A DNA stretch of 64,000 bases from Arthrobacter sp. SLBN-112 (GTDB lineage: Bacteria > Actinomycetota > Actinomycetes > Actinomycetales > Micrococcaceae). Both the position numbers and the translations under genes were made by a program. Below the pieces are notes generated by a model, which was not told where the DNA came from, made no database searches, and saw only the letters and a program-made list of their open reading frames with translations. The stretch covers positions 248,001-312,000 of the forward strand of contig NZ_VFMU01000001.1 in the NCBI RefSeq assembly GCF_006715225.1, read 5' to 3'. Of the stretch, positions 40,443 through 49,019 are shown piece after piece. Numbering within the stretch: position 1 is the stretch's first letter; every line of letters begins with the position of its first letter.

Positions 40443-43400
40443 TGGCAGCGCAGGAGCCGGAAGCCGGGCAACTCCACGCTGCCAACCTCCTGACGGACGG
40501 GCTTGAGTCCTGCCTGACCGCCGTCCCCTCCCCTCTGTTCAGCTGGCAGCTGCACTTGGACGACGGCGGCGATCCCGCCCTTGCGCGGCAAACCGGCTAT
40601 GAACTTGAGGTCCAGGACGGGCGGGGGACGGTTCTGTGGACGTCGGGGCCGGTGGCGTCATCCTGCCAATGCGGCATTCCGTATGGCGGTTCCCGGCTGG
40701 ACGACGACGCTGACTACGCCTGGCGCGTGCGCATCCGGGACGGAGCCGGAGTCCCCGGTTCCTGGTCCGCCCTGCAGCCCTTCAGCACCGGCCTTACTGA
40801 CAGTTCCTGGCAGGCCGGCTGGATGGGCCGGGTGCCGGGTGGGCGTGCTCCGCTGGAGATCCTCAACGACGCGCTCCGGGTGGCCGGGTCCCCCTTCCTG
40901 CCTGTCCCCTGCCCCGGGCTCCGCAGCTTCCGGCTGGAGGCCCGGCTCCGCCCCGTGATGGGCCGCGCTGGCCTGCTCCTGCGCAGCAGCGGCCCCGGAA
41001 CCGGCCTGTTGCTTGAGCTGGGCGCCGACGGACAGGTATCGCTCCGCCCCGCTCCGGCCTGGGAGATCCCGGCCCCCGCCGCCCCGGAAACCCCGGTACT
41101 GGCTAGCGCCCACGCCATGGGCGCTGCATCCGGTGCCTGGCGGGACCTTGCCGTAAGCGACGACGGCAGGACCATCCGGGTGGCAGTGGACGGCATGGAA
41201 CTGCTGGCGGTTGAACAGTCCGTTGACCAAGTCGCCGCGGGCAGGCTTGCCCTGCACCAGGGCCCGCGGAGCCAGGCCGAGTACGCCTCGCTGCGCATCG
41301 CGGGCACCACAGAAGGGAAACCCGGCGAACGGGAAGAACTCCTGCTGGACCACCGCTTCGATGCCGGCAGTGAGCTGGCCCTGGCCTGCCTGGCGCGCTG
41401 GTCCCGGACCACGGCACACCGCCAGCCCGATGAGTGGACCCTGTTCCGGGGCACCCTGAAAATCACTGGGACGGTGCGGCGGGCCCGGTTTTACGCCGCA
41501 GCCCACCACCACGCCCAGCTCTCCGTCGCCGGAACACCCTGCCTCAGCACCACCTCGTTCGGCTACCCCGGCGAAGGCTATTACGACGCCGTCGACCTCA
41601 CGGACGTCCTCGCCGGACACCCCGTGGACACGCCCGTGCCGGTAACAGCCCTGCTCCACTGGTACGGCCCGGGCCAGGGCCGTGCCGCCGGCATTCCGGG
41701 CCTCCTGGTCCGGCTCACCGTGGACTACGACGACGGGCGCCGCGAAGTCCTCACGTCCGGCCCGGACTGGACCGCGGGCGAAGCCCCGTACCGCCAGTCG
41801 GGCTACCGCAACGATGAGGGCGATCCGGTGGAGCACCTGGACGGGGAGGCTGCCGCGTCCCTTAACGCCGCAATTGACCTGCCGGCGGCCATCACCTCAG
41901 GCCGCCACCCGTCGTCGGACTTTCCCCGGCTGCACCCCCGCAGGACCTTCCTTGCCGGCCGGTTCGTGGCGCCGCAGCAGTTCCTGACCGCCGTCGATGG
42001 CACCATGGTGGCGGACTTCGGCCAGGTGGTCCCCGCGAAGCCCGAAATTGATTTTCTAGCCGGCGCGCCAGGGCGCACCGTCATGCTCCGTGCCGGCTAC
42101 GCGCTGGGTCCCGACGGCAGGGTGGACGCCGGGAAGACCGCCAGCCAGAACACCGACATGTCCTTTCCCTACACCCAAACCTCAGGGCCGCAGCAGTACC
42201 GGGCGTCGGTGCACCTGGGCTTCCGCTACCTGGAGCTCCCCGGCGTGGATGCCGCGGAGGTCTCACGCGTCGGCGCCGCCACTGTCCACGCCAGCCATCC
42301 CGGCGAGGGCAGCTTCAGCAGCTCGGACCCGGTGTTGGACTCCGTGTTCGGGCTGCTCCGCGATTCTGCGCTGTATGGCGTGCAGGAGCAGTTCGTGGAT
42401 ACCCCCACCCGCGAAAAGGGCCAGTTCCTGGCCGACGCCGCCAACATCTCCTATGCCACCATGGCGCTGTTCGGCGAACACGCCTTCACGGCGCAGGCGA
42501 TGCGGGAGTTCGCATGGTCCGCCCGCCGTTACTGGAATGCCGGGGAGGAGAAGGGGCGCTATAACGCCGTCTATCCCAACGGCGACGGCAAGCGCGATAT
42601 CCCCGATTTTTCCCTGATGCTGCCGGAGTGGGCCGAGGAGTACCACCTCCGCACGGGTGATCTTGCCCTGGTCCGGGAGCTGCTGCCGCACCTGTGCAAC
42701 ACAGCTGACTACGCCCTGCGCTATATTCCAGCAGAAGGCCCGACGGCGGGACTGGTCACCAGCCTGGGCGGCGGCTCCGGCCCCTACCTGCACGGCATCG
42801 TGGACTGGCCGGCACCCGGCCGGTTCGGCTACGACATGGAATGCGCGGCCAAAACCACTGTCAATGTCCAGGCGTACTCGGCACTGGTATCCACCGCCCG
42901 GCTCTGCGGTGCGGCAGGCGATGAGGGCGCGGCAGCCCGCTACGCCGCTGCTGCCCGTGCCCTGGCAACTGCCGTCCGCACGCGTTTGCGGGTGGAAGGG
43001 GTCATGGTGGACGGGCTGTACGCGGATGGGACGCCCAGCTCCCATGCCTCCCAGCACGCCACGTCCTTCCCGCTGTCGCTGGGCATCACTGAGCCAACGT
43101 ACGCCGCAGCGGACGCCGCCCGGATCGCCGGGATGGGCATGCGGCAGGGCCCCATGACCGTGCACCGTCTGGTCCGGGCGCTGGTGGGCCAAGGGATGAC
43201 GGATGCGGTGCTGGATCTGCTCACCAACAAGGATCAACCCGGCTGGGCGCGGCTCCTGGACCGCGGCGCCACTTTCACCTGGGAGGCGTGGGACCTGGCG
43301 GACGGCAGCGACTACAGCCAGTCGCACGCCTGGTCCGCAGCGGTGCTCAAGGAGATCCTGGAGCACCTGCTCGGAGTCCGGTTCAGCGTGCCCGGCGGGA

Positions 43401-43696
43401 ATGGCGTGTTGATCGCTCCGCCGTTGTGCCGGTTGGAGCACGCCCGCGGCAGCGTCCCGGTGGGCAACGGGTATGTGCACGCAGATTGGCAGCGCCGCGG
43501 CGGACAGGTGGAGCTGGAGTGCACCATTCCGCCTGGCGTTACAGCCACCGTCCGGCTGCCCGCCGGCACTTACGGCGTCAAGGGGCCCGGTGCGGATGCC
43601 GCCGTCGTGCGTTCCGCTCCAGGTGACAACGAGGCGCCCCAAGCCACGCGCGACTTCCGGGTCCATACCGGGACCTGGACCTTCACGCCCGCCTAA
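40442..43696 (+). CDS. Alpha-L-rhamnosidase, GH78
   Basis: 1084 residues. The N-terminal bacterial rhamnosidase domain (ANLLTDGLESC, SPLFSWQL, the YAWRVRI fibronectin-like strand) is interrupted by a LamG-like beta segment (about 160-290, with FRLEARLRPVMGRAGLLLRS). A jelly-roll domain and an (alpha/alpha)6 catalytic domain follow. The likely general acid Glu is in DTPTREKGQFLAD near 659 and the second acid in TFTWEAWDLADG near 946. No signal peptide, so it cleaves rhamnose from imported oligosaccharides. ATG overlaps the upstream TGA. Confidence 0.93.
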   Translation: MAAQEPEAGQLHAANLLTDGLESCLTAVPSPLFSWQLHLDDGGDPALARQTGYELEVQDGRGTVLWTSGPVASSCQCGIPYGGSRLDDDADYAWRVRIRDGAGVPGSWSALQPFSTGLTDSSWQAGWMGRVPGGRAPLEILNDALRVAGSPFLPVPCPGLRSFRLEARLRPVMGRAGLLLRSSGPGTGLLLELGADGQVSLRPAPAWEIPAPAAPETPVLASAHAMGAASGAWRDLAVSDDGRTIRVAVDGMELLAVEQSVDQVAAGRLALHQGPRSQAEYASLRIAGTTEGKPGEREELLLDHRFDAGSELALACLARWSRTTAHRQPDEWTLFRGTLKITGTVRRARFYAAAHHHAQLSVAGTPCLSTTSFGYPGEGYYDAVDLTDVLAGHPVDTPVPVTALLHWYGPGQGRAAGIPGLLVRLTVDYDDGRREVLTSGPDWTAGEAPYRQSGYRNDEGDPVEHLDGEAAASLNAAIDLPAAITSGRHPSSDFPRLHPRRTFLAGRFVAPQQFLTAVDGTMVADFGQVVPAKPEIDFLAGAPGRTVMLRAGYALGPDGRVDAGKTASQNTDMSFPYTQTSGPQQYRASVHLGFRYLELPGVDAAEVSRVGAATVHASHPGEGSFSSSDPVLDSVFGLLRDSALYGVQEQFVDTPTREKGQFLADAANISYATMALFGEHAFTAQAMREFAWSARRYWNAGEEKGRYNAVYPNGDGKRDIPDFSLMLPEWAEEYHLRTGDLALVRELLPHLCNTADYALRYIPAEGPTAGLVTSLGGGSGPYLHGIVDWPAPGRFGYDMECAAKTTVNVQAYSALVSTARLCGAAGDEGAAARYAAAARALATAVRTRLRVEGVMVDGLYADGTPSSHASQHATSFPLSLGITEPTYAAADAARIAGMGMRQGPMTVHRLVRALVGQGMTDAVLDLLTNKDQPGWARLLDRGATFTWEAWDLADGSDYSQSHAWSAAVLKEILEHLLGVRFSVPGGNGVLIAPPLCRLEHARGSVPVGNGYVHADWQRRGGQVELECTIPPGVTATVRLPAGTYGVKGPGADAAVVRSAPGDNEAPQATRDFRVHTGTWTFTPA

Positions 43697-43702
43697 TCCT
43701 CC

Positions 43703-44980
43703 CTAAGACCCCGCTGGCGCAGAATCCCTCTGCCGCCGCCCGTGCCACCACAGCAGCAGGCCCACCACGGCCGCGGAGAGCATACCCAGGCCGCCGGTAA
43801 CCACCAGGCCGGTGCGGACGCCGAACTGTTCGGTCAGCCAGCCCGCCAGGAGTCCACCGCAGGCATGCCCGCCCAGCAGGAGCGGAAGGTACAGCGCCAT
43901 GACGCGGCCGCGGATGGCTGGCCCCGCCTCCAGCTGGACCGCTGTGGCGGCGCTGGTCAGGAACAAGAGCGTCATGATGCCCACCACCACCAGCATGCCC
44001 ACGAACAGCACCAGGTTGGGCATGAGGGCGGCCACCAGCTGCGACAGCCCGAAGAGACCCGCCGCAGCCACGATGCCGCGGCGGCCCATGTTCCCCAGCC
44101 GGGCCGCAAGGAGCGCGCCTGCCAGCGCCCCGAGGGCACTGACGGTGTTAAACAGCCCGAAGCCTTCCACGCCGTTGTGCCACACCCGTTCGGCGAAGGC
44201 GGCGAGGACCACGGGCCCGTTCATGCCGAAGGCGCCCAGCAGCCCCGCCAGCAGGATGAGGAGAAGCAGCCGCGGCCGTTCCCGGACGTACCGGAAAGCG
44301 GCCAGCACCTGCCCGCGCCCCCGCTCCGCCGGTACACCCGGATGCAGCTCCCGGCCACGGATGGCGGCGATCATGCCCAGCACCAGCACGCCGATCAGCG
44401 CGTTTGAAGCGAAGGCGGCCGCCGGGCCCGCCTGTGCGATCAGGATGCCGCCCAGTGCCGGGCCGGCCATGGCGCCCAGCTGGGACAGCGCGTTGTTGAG
44501 TCCGATGGCGGGCCGCAGGCCGGCGTCGCCCACCACTTCATTGACGAAGACCTGCCGGGTGGGCTGGTCCACCGCTGCCGTAATGCCCAGCGCAATGCAG
44601 CTGGCGTAGACCACCCATACGGTGATGGTGCCGCTCGCGGCCCACGCGGCCAGCCCCACACCGAGGAGCACAATGATTGACTGGCACACCATCATGATGC
44701 GGCGCTTGGGGAAGATGTCCACCACCAGTCCCGCGAGCGGCCCCACCACCAGCATGGGCAGGAATTGGAGGGCGACGGCGGCACCCACCGCGGCGGGGCT
44801 TCCGGTCAGCTGCAGCACCAGCCAGTCCTGGGCCAGGCGCTGCATCCAGACACCAAGGCTGCCGGCCAGCTGCATGGCCAGGAACAGGCGGTAGTTGTGC
44901 TGCTTTAAGGGGTGGTACCAGCGGGGCTGGCTGATCCCGGGACGGGCGGCCGGAGCCGAACGGGTGCGGCGGGAAGGCAC
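43703..44980 (-). CDS. MFS transporter
   Basis: 425 residues, 12 helices, with the VDIFPKRRIMM loop between helices 2 and 3 (MFS motif A variant). The pattern is of the DHA3/EntS-like exporter group (WMQRLAQDWLVLQLTGSP at the N-terminus). The substrate is unknown and its link to galactoside use is only positional. GTG 44980 begins 2 bases after the stop of the upstream membrane protein and is preferred over upstream frame. Confidence 0.85.
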   Translation of the reverse strand: MPSRRTRSAPAARPGISQPRWYHPLKQHNYRLFLAMQLAGSLGVWMQRLAQDWLVLQLTGSPAAVGAAVALQFLPMLVVGPLAGLVVDIFPKRRIMMVCQSIIVLLGVGLAAWAASGTITVWVVYASCIALGITAAVDQPTRQVFVNEVVGDAGLRPAIGLNNALSQLGAMAGPALGGILIAQAGPAAAFASNALIGVLVLGMIAAIRGRELHPGVPAERGRGQVLAAFRYVRERPRLLLLILLAGLLGAFGMNGPVVLAAFAERVWHNGVEGFGLFNTVSALGALAGALLAARLGNMGRRGIVAAAGLFGLSQLVAALMPNLVLFVGMLVVVGIMTLLFLTSAATAVQLEAGPAIRGRVMALYLPLLLGGHACGGLLAGWLTEQFGVRTGLVVTGGLGMLSAAVVGLLLWWHGRRQRDSAPAGS

Positions 44981-44982
44981 AG

Positions 44983-45621
44983 TCAGTTGCGGTGGCGGTG
45001 GGAGCGCAGCTTCACTGCGGCTGCGGCCAGGATCAGGGTGCCGGGAACCACCACGAAAAGTGCGGCGAGCATCCAGACAAACACCACGGCACCGAACAGC
45101 GCGGCGGCGATCAGCAGGGAGCCGGTCCAGTCGCGCAGCGAGATTGCCTGGCCGGCCTGGAGGGCCCGGCGCCACGTGTCCTTGCCGGTGCTTCCGGTGC
45201 CGGTGGCTGAGAAATCGGACCATGCGGATGCCGTGCGGAGCAGCAGGATGGCTGCGCCGGCGGCAAGCAGCAGCGTGGCGGGAAGGACCACGCCACGGCC
45301 AGGCAACTGGCCCACCCACGCGAGCAGCAGGTTGAGGACAATCACGACGGCGGCTGCCGCCGTCATGAGCCCCAGTTTCCAGCTGCCGGGCAGGGCAGCC
45401 TTGAACAGGCCCCAGAGGCCGCGGACCGAATCGTCCCGGCCGTTCAGGTGCCGCTCAAGGTGGGCGGTACCGGCGGCGTAGGCGGCGGGAATGGTGACCA
45501 GCGGGATGGACAGCACCAGCACCAGCACCCCCGCCAGGAGGGTTTCGGAGAACAGGGCGAACCGGTTCACCGGGATGGGCTCGTGGCTGGATGCGGGTGT
45601 GGTGCTGTCCATGGTGCTCAT
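44983..45621 (-). CDS. Hypothetical membrane protein of a sugar ABC operon (DUF624-like position)
   Basis: 212 residues with five hydrophobic helices near 25-48, 82-102, 107-127, 165-180 and 182-200. No recognised motif; the position directly after a MalG-type permease and the N-terminal FALFSETLLAGVLVLVLSI suggest a YesL-like role, but similarity to DUF624 is weak. Start ATG 45621. It is 18 bases past the permease stop and 2 bases before the MFS gene. Confidence 0.7.
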   Translation of the reverse strand: MSTMDSTTPASSHEPIPVNRFALFSETLLAGVLVLVLSIPLVTIPAAYAAGTAHLERHLNGRDDSVRGLWGLFKAALPGSWKLGLMTAAAAVVIVLNLLLAWVGQLPGRGVVLPATLLLAAGAAILLLRTASAWSDFSATGTGSTGKDTWRRALQAGQAISLRDWTGSLLIAAALFGAVVFVWMLAALFVVVPGTLILAAAAVKLRSHRHRN

Positions 45622-45639
45622 TTTCTGCCTTGCTGTCCG

Positions 45640-46557
45640 TTAGCCCTTGAGGCCCTGGGTGGAGACGCCTTCGACGATGTACCGCTGGAAGATCAGGAAG
45701 AAGATCAGCACCGGCAGCAGGGCCAGTACGGACATGGCAATCATGGCGCCGTAGTCCGAGGACTGGGTCTGGTCCACGAAGAGCCGCAGGGCCAGCGGCA
45801 GCGGGTATTTGTCCGGGGTGTTCAGGTACAGCAGCGGGCCCAGGAAGTCGTTCCAGCTCCAAATGAAGGAGAAGATCGAGGTGGAGATCAGGGCCGGCTT
45901 CATCAGCGGCAGCATGATGGAGCCGAAGATCCGTGCGTGTCCTGCGCCGTCGATCCTTGCCGCCTCATCCAGTTCAGCGGGCAGGCCGCGCATGAACTGG
46001 ACCATGAGGAAGACGAAGAACGCGTCCGCGGCCAGGAACTTGCCGATCAGCAGCGGCACATAGGTGTCCACCAGGCCCAACTGCTGGAACACGATGTACT
46101 GCGGGATGATCACCACGTGGAAGGGCAGCAGCAGGGTGGCGATCATCATGCCGAACAAGACGCTGCGGCCGGGGAAGTTGATCCGGGCGAATGCGTACGC
46201 CGACACACTTGCCGAGAGGACGGTCCCCAGCACGGCGCCGAGGGCGAGGATCAGCGAGTTGGTGAAGAACTGCAGTGTGGATACCCCGCCGATCCCGTCC
46301 ATCGCCGTGACGAAGTTGTCGAAGCTGAAGTTGTTGGACCACAGCGACGTGTTCTGGCCGCCGATTTCCGCGTTGGGCTTGAAGGACGAGGCAATCATCC
46401 ACAGACCGGGGTAGAGCACGATGCCGGTCAGGATCAGGGCCACGAGGTGGAAGATCGCGCTCTTGGCCCGCTTGGCCCCGGCGGACTCGGATTTCGGGTT
46501 GTAGGCCTGGGCCGCCGTGTCCGGGGCGGACTGGGTTGGCGTTGCCATGGTTGTCAT
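45640..46557 (-). CDS. Sugar ABC transporter permease (MalG type)
   Basis: 305-residue permease with six helices and an EAA loop in ELDEAARIDGAGHARIFGSI. CUT1 family (malto-/galacto-oligosaccharide type), with a MalG-like C-terminus (YIVEGVSTQGLKG). Its ATG overlaps the TGA of the upstream permease. The operon binding protein and the divergent GH42 enzyme point to beta-galactosides as substrate. No ATPase is encoded nearby. Confidence 0.93.
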   Translation of the reverse strand: MTTMATPTQSAPDTAAQAYNPKSESAGAKRAKSAIFHLVALILTGIVLYPGLWMIASSFKPNAEIGGQNTSLWSNNFSFDNFVTAMDGIGGVSTLQFFTNSLILALGAVLGTVLSASVSAYAFARINFPGRSVLFGMMIATLLLPFHVVIIPQYIVFQQLGLVDTYVPLLIGKFLAADAFFVFLMVQFMRGLPAELDEAARIDGAGHARIFGSIMLPLMKPALISTSIFSFIWSWNDFLGPLLYLNTPDKYPLPLALRLFVDQTQSSDYGAMIAMSVLALLPVLIFFLIFQRYIVEGVSTQGLKG

Positions 46558-47507
46558 TTTGCATCACCGCTGTAGTGGACCCAGGACTTGGACGTGCGGA
46601 AGAAGATCAGCGTGATGATGCCGACCACGATCACCAGCAGCCAGGCCATGGCCGAGGCGTAGCCCATCCGGAAATCGCTGAAGCCCCGCAGGTACAGGTA
46701 GAGGGTGTAGAAGAGGGTGGAGCCGGCGGGGCCGCCTTCACCGTTGGAAATAATGTAGGCCGACGCGAAGATCTGGAATGCGTGGATGGTCTCCATCAGC
46801 AGGTTGAAGAAGATCACCGGGGAGAGCATGGGCCAGGTGATGTTGAAGAACTTCCGCACCGGGCCGGCGCCGTCCATCGAGGCTGCCTCATAGAGATCAA
46901 CGGGGATCTGCTTGAGGCCGGCCAGGAAGATCACCATCGGGGCACCGAACTGCCACACCGTCAGCAGGATGAACATCGGCATGGTCATTGCGGGGTTGCC
47001 CACCCAGCCGCCCAGGTTGATCCCGAAGAAGGACAGGCCCTGGTCCACCGGGCCGCTGTCGCCGAACATCGCTTTCCAGACGATGGCGATGGAGACGGAT
47101 GCACCGATCAGCGACGGGGCGTAGAAGGCGGAGCGGTAGAAGCCCTGGCCACGGCGCTTGCTGTTCAGCAGCATGGCCACCGCCAGCGCCGCCGCGAGTT
47201 TCAGCGGCGTACCGAACACCACGTAGCCCACGGTCACGCCAACGGACTGCAGGAAGCGCTCGTCCTGGAACAGGGTGGTGTAGTTGTCCAGGCCGATCCA
47301 CTTTGGCGGCTCGAACAGGTTGTAGTTGGTGAAGGACAGGTAGAGCGAGGAGATCATTGGCCCAACCGTGAGGGCAATGAATCCCAGCAGCCAGGGCAGC
47401 AGGAAGGTGTAGCCGGCACGGGCATCCGCGCCCCGCCGCCGCGACTTGCGCGGCAGCGGGGATCCGGACGACGCCGAACGCCTGCTCAGGGTTGGGCTTT
47501 GAGTCAC
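46554..47507 (-). CDS. Sugar ABC transporter permease (MalF type)
   Basis: 317-residue CUT1 permease with six helices; MalF-type N-terminus (GYTFLLPWLLGFIALTVGPM) and EAA loop ASMDGAGPVRKFFNITWPML. The start is GTG 47507 with only a weak GGAA upstream. It overlaps the MalG-type gene by four bases (ATGA) and follows the binding protein with a 47-base gap. Confidence 0.92.
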   Translation of the reverse strand: MTQSPTLSRRSASSGSPLPRKSRRRGADARAGYTFLLPWLLGFIALTVGPMISSLYLSFTNYNLFEPPKWIGLDNYTTLFQDERFLQSVGVTVGYVVFGTPLKLAAALAVAMLLNSKRRGQGFYRSAFYAPSLIGASVSIAIVWKAMFGDSGPVDQGLSFFGINLGGWVGNPAMTMPMFILLTVWQFGAPMVIFLAGLKQIPVDLYEAASMDGAGPVRKFFNITWPMLSPVIFFNLLMETIHAFQIFASAYIISNGEGGPAGSTLFYTLYLYLRGFSDFRMGYASAMAWLLVIVVGIITLIFFRTSKSWVHYSGDAK

Positions 47508-47554
47508 GAGGTCATTCCGTCAGTCGTGAACGCTTGATGAGGCAATGTGCCTGA

Positions 47555-48877
47555 TCAGCCGTTCTGCTTGATGAGGTCTTCGGCTTCCTTGAACCAGGCA
47601 TCGGTGGCACCGTCGATGGTGAGCTTGCCGTAGTTCAGGTCCGAGGCGATGCGCTTGAAGGAGGCTTCGAGCGTGCCGAAACCGACGATGGGCGGCTCTG
47701 GGGCGTCCTTGAGGTACTTTTCAATGGACTTTTCGTAATCCACCACCAGCTTGTCCGTGCCTTCGAACGTGGTGCCGTCACGCTGGGTTTTGGAGGCGGG
47801 GACGCCGCGGGAGGTCTTGAAGATCTGGCCCACCTCCGGGTCGTTGACCATAAAGTCAATGAACCGGGCAGCAGCGTCCTTGTACTTGGTCTTCGCACTG
47901 GCCACCATCAGCATGGAGGGCTTGAGGAACAGGCCAAGATTGTTCGGATCGTCGGACGGAACCGGCACCAGCTTGAGTTCCTTGGCGCCGCTGTCGCCCA
48001 GGTAGCCGGCCATGAAGTTGTCCCAGGTGACTTCGGTGGCAGTGGCGTTGGAGCCGAACGGCGACTTCGGAGCCAGCTGCGTCACGCGGTCCTCGGGAAT
48101 GATGGCACCTGTACCCCGCAGGTTCGCGGGAAGGTTCCACCACTTCTTCAGGTCGTCCTTGCTGAAGCCCAGCTTGCCGTCAGAGGTGAAGGCCTCGATC
48201 TTGTTCTGGCGCAGCCAGATGTTGAACATCCACCAGACGCCGGTGTAGTCGGTGCCGCCGTAGAGGGCGCCGTTGCTCTTGGTTCCCACCTGGGTAAGGA
48301 AGTCGTTGAATTCCTTGTAGGTCCATTTGCCGGTCGGCTCCGCGATGCCCAACGGGGCCAGCTTTGCGGGGTCATAGTAGACGGCGAAGGCGTTGGTGCT
48401 GGTGGGGATGCCATAGGTCTTGCCCTTGATCTGGCCCGACGGCAGGAGGGACTTGTCAAAGGCGGATGTATCGATCTTGACGGTGCTGAGGTCCAGGAGC
48501 TGGTTGCGCTGGCCGTAGTCGCGCAGGTAGGACAGGTCCCACTGCATGACGTCCGGCAGGCCACCGCCGGCAGCCTCGGTGGCACGCTTCTGCCAGTAGC
48601 CGGCGAAGTCGGTGAAGTTGCCGTTGACCTTGATGTCCGGGTTCTTGGATTCGAACAGCTCGATGGCCTTGCGGGTGCGCGTCGCGCGGTCGTCGTTGCC
48701 CCACCAGGTGTAGTTGATGGTGACGGGTTTCTCAGCGGATCCGGTCTGGCCGGAAGAGCTGGATCCGTTGCCGCACGCCGACAGCGCTGCGGCGGATGCG
48801 GTGCCGATGGCCACGGTAGTGAGGAAATGCCTTCTGTTGATCACGGGAGCCTCCTTGCTCGATGAGTGCTTTGCCAT
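47555..48877 (-). CDS. Sugar-binding lipoprotein of a galactoside importer
   Basis: 440 residues, CUT1 extracellular binding protein. Signal with NRRHFLTTVAIGTASAAALSAC, where the last Cys is the lipobox; an RRHF pair suggests Tat export is possible. The mature start PVTINYTWWGNDDRATRTR is typical of the family. ATG 48877 is used; a longer frame to 49075 is rejected because it overlaps the divergent promoter region. Two LacI-type boxes lie in the 142-base gap to the GH42 gene. Confidence 0.93.
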   Translation of the reverse strand: MAKHSSSKEAPVINRRHFLTTVAIGTASAAALSACGNGSSSSGQTGSAEKPVTINYTWWGNDDRATRTRKAIELFESKNPDIKVNGNFTDFAGYWQKRATEAAGGGLPDVMQWDLSYLRDYGQRNQLLDLSTVKIDTSAFDKSLLPSGQIKGKTYGIPTSTNAFAVYYDPAKLAPLGIAEPTGKWTYKEFNDFLTQVGTKSNGALYGGTDYTGVWWMFNIWLRQNKIEAFTSDGKLGFSKDDLKKWWNLPANLRGTGAIIPEDRVTQLAPKSPFGSNATATEVTWDNFMAGYLGDSGAKELKLVPVPSDDPNNLGLFLKPSMLMVASAKTKYKDAAARFIDFMVNDPEVGQIFKTSRGVPASKTQRDGTTFEGTDKLVVDYEKSIEKYLKDAPEPPIVGFGTLEASFKRIASDLNYGKLTIDGATDAWFKEAEDLIKQNG

Positions 48878-48921
48878 TTCTCCGCCTACAACGTGAGTAG
48901 TGAGCTGGCTTACACGGCTAC

Positions 48922-48933
48922 TGAAACGATACA
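48922..48933. promoter_or_regulatory. LacI-type operator in the galactoside divergent region
   Basis: TGAAACGATACA is the reverse complement of TGTATCGTTTCA, close to the rhamnose operators. A second LacI-like element CAAGCGTTTTCC lies at 48957-48968, just before the GH42 start. Both could control the divergent importer and beta-galactosidase. Confidence 0.5.
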
Positions 48934-49019
48934 ATATCTGCATTCCCGAAATTGGGCAAGCGTTTTCCAAAGGTCTGATGTCAGACTGAGTTTTCGCCCC
49001 AAACAGACAAAGGAGTCCC

